A stretch of DNA of 10,771 nucleotides from Aquincola sp. (GTDB lineage Bacteria > Pseudomonadota > Gammaproteobacteria > Burkholderiales > Burkholderiaceae_C): the NCBI GenBank assembly GCA_029884035.1, contig JAOUIM010000093.1:1-10771 (forward strand), read 5' to 3'. A program made the translations under genes and the position numbers. Below are positions 6,887 through 10,771 of the stretch, piece after piece (position 1 is the first letter of the stretch; each line of letters starts with the position of its first letter). The notes below the pieces were generated by a model. The model saw only the letters and a program-made list of their open reading frames with translations, had not been told where the DNA came from and made no database searches.

Positions 6887-8166
6887 TCGTCGCGCTGATG
6901 TTCGTGGCGATGGTCGGGCTGATCCTGCTGAACGTGCCGATCGCCATCGCGCTGGGTCTGGTCGCGATGGGCGCGATGGTGGCCTCGGGCGGCGTCGATG
7001 CGCTGCTGAACGCGGCGATCGTGATGTTCAACGGCGCGACGAGCTTTCCGCTGCTGGCGATCCCGCTGTTCATCCTGGCCGGCGCGATCATGAATTCGTC
7101 GAGCCTGTCGCGGCGGCTGATCGCGCTGGCGTCGGCGCTGTTCGGCTTCGTTCGCGGCGGGCTGGCGATGATCACGATCGGCACCTCGATGTTCTTCGCC
7201 GAGATCTCGGGTTCGGCGGTGGCCGACGTGGCGGCGATGGGCTCGATCCTGATCCCCGCGATGGAGAAGCGCGGCTACCCGAAGGAGTTCGCCGCGGCGG
7301 TGATGTCGTCGTCGGCCACGCTGGCGGTGATCATCCCGCCGTCGATCCCGATGATCCTGTACGCGGTGATGGCCGACACCTCGGTGGTGCAGATTTTCGT
7401 CGCGGGCATCGTGCCCGGCGTGGTGGCCGGGCTCGGGATGATGGCGTTGTCGTACTGGTACGCGCGCCGCTACAACTACCCGGTCGAGGAAGTGTTCCAG
7501 TGGAAGCGCGTCAGGCAGACGTTCAGGGAGGCCGCCTGGGCGCTGCTGCTGCCGCTGATCATCCTGGGCGGCATCTTCGGCGGCGTGGTCACCGCCACCG
7601 AGGGCGCGGCGCTCGCGGTGCTGGCGGCACTGTTCATCGGCGGCGTGATCTATCGCGAGCTGGACTTGAAGCACCTGTACGCCGCGATGGTCGAGGGCGC
7701 GACGCAGACCGCCACCGTGATGCTCCTGGTGGCCGCGTCAGCGCTGCTCGGCGTGTACCTGACCGAGCAGCAGATTCCGCAGCAGCTCGCGACCTGGCTG
7801 TCGTCGATCACGCAGAACCGTTATGCGGTGCTCGGCCTGCTCAACCTGTTCTTCCTCGTGATCGGATTGTTCCTGCACTCCGCGGCGGCGATCATCCTGG
7901 TGGTGCCGATCGTGATGCCGCTGGTCAAGCTCACGGGCATCGACCCGGTGCACTTCGGCCTGGTGGTCACGCTGAACCTGGGCATCGGCCAGCAGACGCC
8001 GCCGGTGGCCAGCGTGCTGATGGCCTCGTGCGCGATCGCCAAGGCCGACATGTGGAAGGTCACGCGCGTGAACCTGCCGTTCATCGGCGTGCTGGTGGCC
8101 ACGCTGCTGCTGGTGACCTACGTGCCGGCGGTGCCGATGGCGTTGGTGGACTTCTTCTACCGCTGA
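6883..8166 (+). CDS. dctM: TRAP transporter large permease, DctM family
   Basis: This 427-residue polytopic inner-membrane protein is the transport subunit of the TRAP system and uses the sodium or proton gradient. It has the normal family length and about 11-12 hydrophobic segments. Family motifs are SGSAVADVAAMGSILIPAM at 109-127 and PPSIPMILY at 152-160. The second repeat mirrors them with GVVTATEGAA at 234-243 and GQQTPPVASVLMAS at 369-382. The start at 6883 is the ATGA overlap with the preceding mini-ORF. With dctP and dctQ it makes a complete three-gene transporter in the usual P-Q-M order. The gene ends 25 bases from the convergent GlcG-like gene, and no strong terminator hairpin is visible between them. 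Confidence 0.95.
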   Translation: MIVALMFVAMVGLILLNVPIAIALGLVAMGAMVASGGVDALLNAAIVMFNGATSFPLLAIPLFILAGAIMNSSSLSRRLIALASALFGFVRGGLAMITIGTSMFFAEISGSAVADVAAMGSILIPAMEKRGYPKEFAAAVMSSSATLAVIIPPSIPMILYAVMADTSVVQIFVAGIVPGVVAGLGMMALSYWYARRYNYPVEEVFQWKRVRQTFREAAWALLLPLIILGGIFGGVVTATEGAALAVLAALFIGGVIYRELDLKHLYAAMVEGATQTATVMLLVAASALLGVYLTEQQIPQQLATWLSSITQNRYAVLGLLNLFFLVIGLFLHSAAAIILVVPIVMPLVKLTGIDPVHFGLVVTLNLGIGQQTPPVASVLMASCAIAKADMWKVTRVNLPFIGVLVATLLLVTYVPAVPMALVDFFYR

Positions 8167-8191
8167 AGCGCGCCGACAGCGTCGACCGGCC

Positions 8192-8602
8192 CTAGTTCGC
8201 CAGCAGCGTCGCGGCCACGCCGTCGGTGATCGCCTGGTCTTCGGCGGAAGTCAGGCCGCTGACGCCGATGGCGCCGAGCAGCTTCCCGGCGGCATTCTTC
8301 AGCGGCGAGCCGCCGGGCAGCGCGGTCAGCGCCGGGTCGCAGAAGTAGCCGACCTCGATCTTCTCGCGGTGCAGCCGCTCGAGCAGCGCGGCGGTGGTGG
8401 TGCCCATGCGCGCGGCCGAGTAGGCCTTGCCCTGCGCAATCGCGACGCCACGCACCGGGGCGCCGGGCACACGCGCGAATGCCAGCAGCAACCCGCGCTC
8501 GTCGCAGACGGCCACGCAGATCGGGCGGCCATGGTCCTGCATGGCCTTGGTCATGGCAAGGTGGGCGAGCGCCTGGGCGTGCTCGAGGCTGAGATCCTGC
8601 AC
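8192..8602 (-). CDS. GlcG/HbpS-family (DUF336) small protein
   Basis: This 136-residue protein belongs to the GlcG/HbpS family. Matching features are VAVCDERGLLLAFARVPGA at about 30-48, the AIAQGKAYSAARMGT stretch at about 54-68, and the C-terminal LPGGSPL then GAIGVSGLTSAEDQAI. Members include heme-binding HbpS and the poorly understood GlcG of glycolate operons, and several sit beside hydroxyacid or diol oxidation genes. No signal peptide is visible, so a cytoplasmic location is likely. The GTG at 8602 is chosen because AAAGGAG precedes it by seven bases; the open frame runs on upstream only as a shadow of the VOC gene. It converges on dctM and lies 56 bases after the VOC gene on the same strand, so those two may be co-transcribed. 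A role in the same pathway is plausible but not shown. Confidence 0.85.
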   Translation of the reverse strand: MQDLSLEHAQALAHLAMTKAMQDHGRPICVAVCDERGLLLAFARVPGAPVRGVAIAQGKAYSAARMGTTTAALLERLHREKIEVGYFCDPALTALPGGSPLKNAAGKLLGAIGVSGLTSAEDQAITDGVAATLLAN

Positions 8603-8609
8603 GGCAATG

Positions 8610-8616
8610 CTCCTTT
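8610..8616 (-). promoter_or_regulatory. Ribosome binding site deciding the GTG start of the GlcG-like gene
   Basis: On the minus strand AAAGGAG lies seven bases before GTG at 8602. There is no ATG in frame near the domain start, so this site settles the start. Confidence 0.75.
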
Positions 8617-8658
8617 CGACGAAACCCGCATCATGCCGTGCTGCGCGCGGCATGCGGT

Positions 8659-9075
8659 TCAGGCCGGCGGCACGCTCACCATCCAGCCGACGCCGAAGCG
8701 GTCGGCCACCATGCCGAACTTGGGCGACCAGAATGTCTTGGCCAGCGGCATCTGCACCGTGCCGCCGTCGGCGAGTGCGCTGAACATGCGCTCGGCCTCG
8801 GCCTCGTTCGCCGCATCGAGCGACAGCGAGAAGCCCCTGAACTCGGGCTGGCCGTTGCAGCGGCCGTCGCTGACCATCAGGACGCTGCTGCCCACGCGCA
8901 GGTTGGCATGCATGACCTTGTCGTCCGTGCCCGGTGGCAGCATGCCCGGCGGCGGCTTCTCCGGGGCGTCCTTGTTGCGCATCAGCATCTGCACTTCGGC
9001 GCCGAGCGCCTTGCGGTAGAACTCGATCGCTTCTTCGCAGCGACCGTTGAAGAAGAGATAGGCCTCGATGCGCAT
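8659..9075 (-). CDS. VOC-superfamily protein, PhnB-like (glyoxalase fold)
   Basis: This 138-residue protein matches the PhnB-like branch of the vicinal oxygen chelate superfamily. Visible features are the N-terminal AYLFFNGRCEEAIEFYRKAL (residues 5-24), H56 in VMHANL, LMVSDG at 66-71, the GFSLSL strand at 81-86, and a C-terminal FGMVADRFGVGWMV at 120-133. The function of most family members is unknown, and many lack the full metal-ligand set of true glyoxalases. The ATG at 9075 is preceded by GGAAG five bases upstream. It diverges from the second aminotransferase gene across 72 bases and lies upstream of the GlcG-like gene on the same strand. A link to the TRAP/aminotransferase pathway is not evident. 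Confidence 0.88.
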   Translation of the reverse strand: MRIEAYLFFNGRCEEAIEFYRKALGAEVQMLMRNKDAPEKPPPGMLPPGTDDKVMHANLRVGSSVLMVSDGRCNGQPEFRGFSLSLDAANEAEAERMFSALADGGTVQMPLAKTFWSPKFGMVADRFGVGWMVSVPPA

Positions 9076-9147
9076 GGCGGCTTCCGGCAAGTGTCCCAGG
9101 GGAGCCGCACTGTAGGCCGCATGGCACGCAGCTACCATCCCCAAACC

Positions 9148-10344
9148 ATGACATTTCTGCCCCGCATTCCCGGCCGCCGCTTCCTGCACTCGCCCGGACC
9201 CACGCATGTGCCCGACGAGGTGGTGCACGCGATGTCGCGCCAGCCCACCGATCTGGCCGATCCGCGCGTGGCGCAGCTCATCGCGGCGTGCGAGCAGGGC
9301 ATCAAGCGGCTGCTGCGCACCGACCGTGCGGAGGTGCTGTTCTACGCGGCCAACGGCCACGGCGGCTGGGAGGCGGTGATCGCCAACCTGGTGGGGCCGG
9401 GCACGCAGATCCTCGTGCCGGGCACCGGGCACTTCTCCGACGGTTGGGCCGAGCAGGTGCGGGCCTTTGGCGGCGTGGCGGTGCGCACGCCATACGTGGA
9501 GGGCCATCCGATCGATGCCGCGGCGGTCGAGGCGGTGCTGCGCGCCGATACGCAGCACCAGATCAGCGCGGTGTTCGTGGTGCATACCGACACCGCCAGC
9601 GGCACCACGAGCGACCTGGCCGCGATCCGCCGCGCGATCGACGCGGCGCGCCACCCGGCGCTGTACGTGGTCGACGTGGTGGCGTCGCTGGCGGCCGCAC
9701 CGTTCGAGATGGATGCGCTGGGCGTCAACGTGGTGATGGGTGCGTCGCAGAAGGGGCTGATGGTGCAGCCGGGTCTGGCCTTCGTCGCGGCCGACGCGCG
9801 CGCGATGGCCGCAGCGGAACGCATCACCACGCCGCGCTTCTACTGGGACTGGCAGCGCCGCGTGAGCGACCTGCCGTACCGCAAGTTCTGCGGCACGCTG
9901 CCGATGGCGCACCTGGCCGGGCTCGAGGCCGCACTCGGCCTGATCGAGCGCGAGGGGCTGGCGAACGTGCATGCGCGCCACGCCCGGCTGGCGCGCGCGG
10001 TGCACGCCGCCGTGCAGGCCTGGGCCGAGGCCGGCACGCTGCGCGTGTTCACGCGCGAAGCGGCGGCGCGCTCGGTGTCGGTGACCGCGGTGGAGGTCTC
10101 GCAGGGCATCGACCCCGAGGCGCTACGCACCGTGGCGCGCGAGCGCTTCCAGGTCGCGATCGCCGGTGGCCTGGGGCCGCTGGGCGGGCGCGTCTTCCGC
10201 ATCGGCCATCTCGGCGACATGAACGAGGCCATGATCCTCGGCGCGCTGGCCGGCGTGCAGGCGGCGCTGCAGGTGCAGGGCATCGCGCACGGCGCCGGCG
10301 GCGTCGACGCGGCGATCGCGTCGCTGGCGGGCGCTGCGCGCTAG
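9148..10344 (+). CDS. Class V PLP-dependent aminotransferase, serine/alanine-glyoxylate type (paralog 2)
   Basis: This 398-residue protein is a diverged relative of the aminotransferase at 4079-5320. Shared features are SPGPTHVPDEV at 15-25, NGHGGWEA at 69-76 (cofactor phosphate loop), D176 in VVDVVASL, K202 in GASQKGLM as Schiff-base lysine, and R351 in VFRIGHLGD as carboxylate-binding arginine. Differences are HTDTASG at 146-152 where paralog 1 has HNETSTG, and GTLPM near 249-253 where paralog 1 has the typical YTPST motif. It is therefore probably an active transaminase with a different substrate preference. The start at 9148 aligns best with paralog 1. An in-frame ATG at 9121 would add nine residues, and neither has a well-spaced Shine-Dalgarno sequence. 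It stands alone on the plus strand, and its TAG stop overlaps the convergent gene's stop. Confidence 0.9.
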   Translation: MTFLPRIPGRRFLHSPGPTHVPDEVVHAMSRQPTDLADPRVAQLIAACEQGIKRLLRTDRAEVLFYAANGHGGWEAVIANLVGPGTQILVPGTGHFSDGWAEQVRAFGGVAVRTPYVEGHPIDAAAVEAVLRADTQHQISAVFVVHTDTASGTTSDLAAIRRAIDAARHPALYVVDVVASLAAAPFEMDALGVNVVMGASQKGLMVQPGLAFVAADARAMAAAERITTPRFYWDWQRRVSDLPYRKFCGTLPMAHLAGLEAALGLIEREGLANVHARHARLARAVHAAVQAWAEAGTLRVFTREAAARSVSVTAVEVSQGIDPEALRTVARERFQVAIAGGLGPLGGRVFRIGHLGDMNEAMILGALAGVQAALQVQGIAHGAGGVDAAIASLAGAAR

Positions 10345-10771
10345 GGCTCGAACACCTCGCCGTACGACACGTAGGCGGTGAGCAACATCAGCGGCAACAG
10401 CACGACCCAGCCGATGTGATAGGGCAGCGAGGCCACCGCGGCCAGCAGCAACTGGACCACGCCGAACAGCAGGAACGTGAGCCCGTTGTTGAGCACGGCA
10501 CGCAGGCTCGCGCGCACGGCCTTCAGCGGCGAGGCACCGTGCAGCACGACGAGGGCGGGCGAGAACCACAGCGCCGCGGTGACCAGCAGGCTGAACGTCA
10601 GCATCAACAGCAGCGCCAGCATGCCGTGGTTGAGCGCCACCAGTGCCGCCGCATCGGCGGGTGCGTCGATCGCCACCGCGCCCTTGAACGCGCCGAGCCC
10701 CAGCGCGTGGCCCATGAGGGCCATCAGCAGCGTGGCGCCGGCCAGCCACGCGCCCAGCGTCAGCAGTGGCC
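10341..10771 (-). CDS. C-terminal part of a BPSS1780-like multi-spanning membrane protein (truncated by the window edge)
   Basis: The frame is open from its TAG stop at 10341-10343 to the right edge, giving at least 142 residues; the true start lies outside. An internal ATG at 10724 is only the first Met within the window. Hydrophobic segments alternate with short loops: one near the edge, one around NHGMLALLLMLTFSLL, then FLLFGVVQLLLAAV and VVLLPLMLLTAYVS. The motif FSPALVVLHGASPLKAVRAS (20 residues) before the penultimate segments resembles Burkholderiales proteins annotated as the BPSS1780 family, of unknown function. That assignment is from memory of the motif. It converges on the second aminotransferase, and the two stop codons share one CTAG. 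Confidence 0.75.
   Translation of the reverse strand, partial: PLLTLGAWLAGATLLMALMGHALGLGAFKGAVAIDAPADAAALVALNHGMLALLLMLTFSLLVTAALWFSPALVVLHGASPLKAVRASLRAVLNNGLTFLLFGVVQLLLAAVASLPYHIGWVVLLPLMLLTAYVSYGEVFEP

Noticed and set aside
8167..8191. Possible terminator between dctM and the GlcG-like gene
   Set aside because: Only a four-base stem (CGAC/GTCG) can be drawn and there is no T-run.
6864..8195. Plus-strand open frame of 443 codons over dctM, and a 298-codon minus-strand frame over the same region
   Set aside because: Both are Arg/Gly/Asp- or His/Arg-rich shadows of dctM, which alone has transmembrane segments and family motifs.
1..10771. CRISPR array, tRNA, rRNA or complete insertion sequence
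   Set aside because: No regularly spaced repeats, cloverleaf-like segments, terminal inverted repeats or transposase motifs were seen on either strand.

Overview
The window is very GC-rich DNA (roughly 70% by eye) with tightly packed, often overlapping genes and strongly GC-biased third codon positions. The gene families, including a C-terminal BPSS1780-type membrane protein at the right edge, point to a betaproteobacterium, most likely of the order Burkholderiales. The genus cannot be read from this stretch.

Layout. Positions 1-226 hold no convincing complete gene. A minus-strand pair follows: a GntR/FCD regulator (3271-3984) overlaps by GTGA a 1015-residue FAD plus iron-sulfur 2-hydroxyacid dehydrogenase of the YdiJ type (227-3274). 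Diverging from them across about 95 bases is a plus-strand operon: a class V PLP aminotransferase of the serine/alanine-glyoxylate type (4079-5320), then a complete TRAP transporter, dctP (5356-6336), dctQ (6333-6863) and dctM (6883-8166). The shared intergenic region carries two matching 12-base palindromes (TTTGCATGCAAA and TTTGTATGCAAA). These are the best candidates for the operators of the GntR protein.

To the right are two minus-strand genes: a GlcG/HbpS-like small protein (8192-8602) and a PhnB-like VOC protein (8659-9075). A second, diverged class V aminotransferase (9148-10344) is divergent from them. Its TAG stop shares a CTAG with the stop of a convergent, truncated membrane-protein gene (10341 to the edge).

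How the genes may work together (inference). The TRAP system imports an organic acid. The flavin/iron-sulfur enzyme oxidises a D-2-hydroxyacid to a 2-oxoacid and passes electrons to the respiratory chain. The aminotransferase links a 2-oxoacid such as glyoxylate or pyruvate to an amino acid. The FCD regulator senses the substrate or a product and controls both arms. A GlcG-type protein nearby fits a glycolate/glyoxylate-like theme but does not prove it. The exact substrate cannot be read from sequence. No CRISPR array, complete insertion sequence, tRNA or rRNA was seen.
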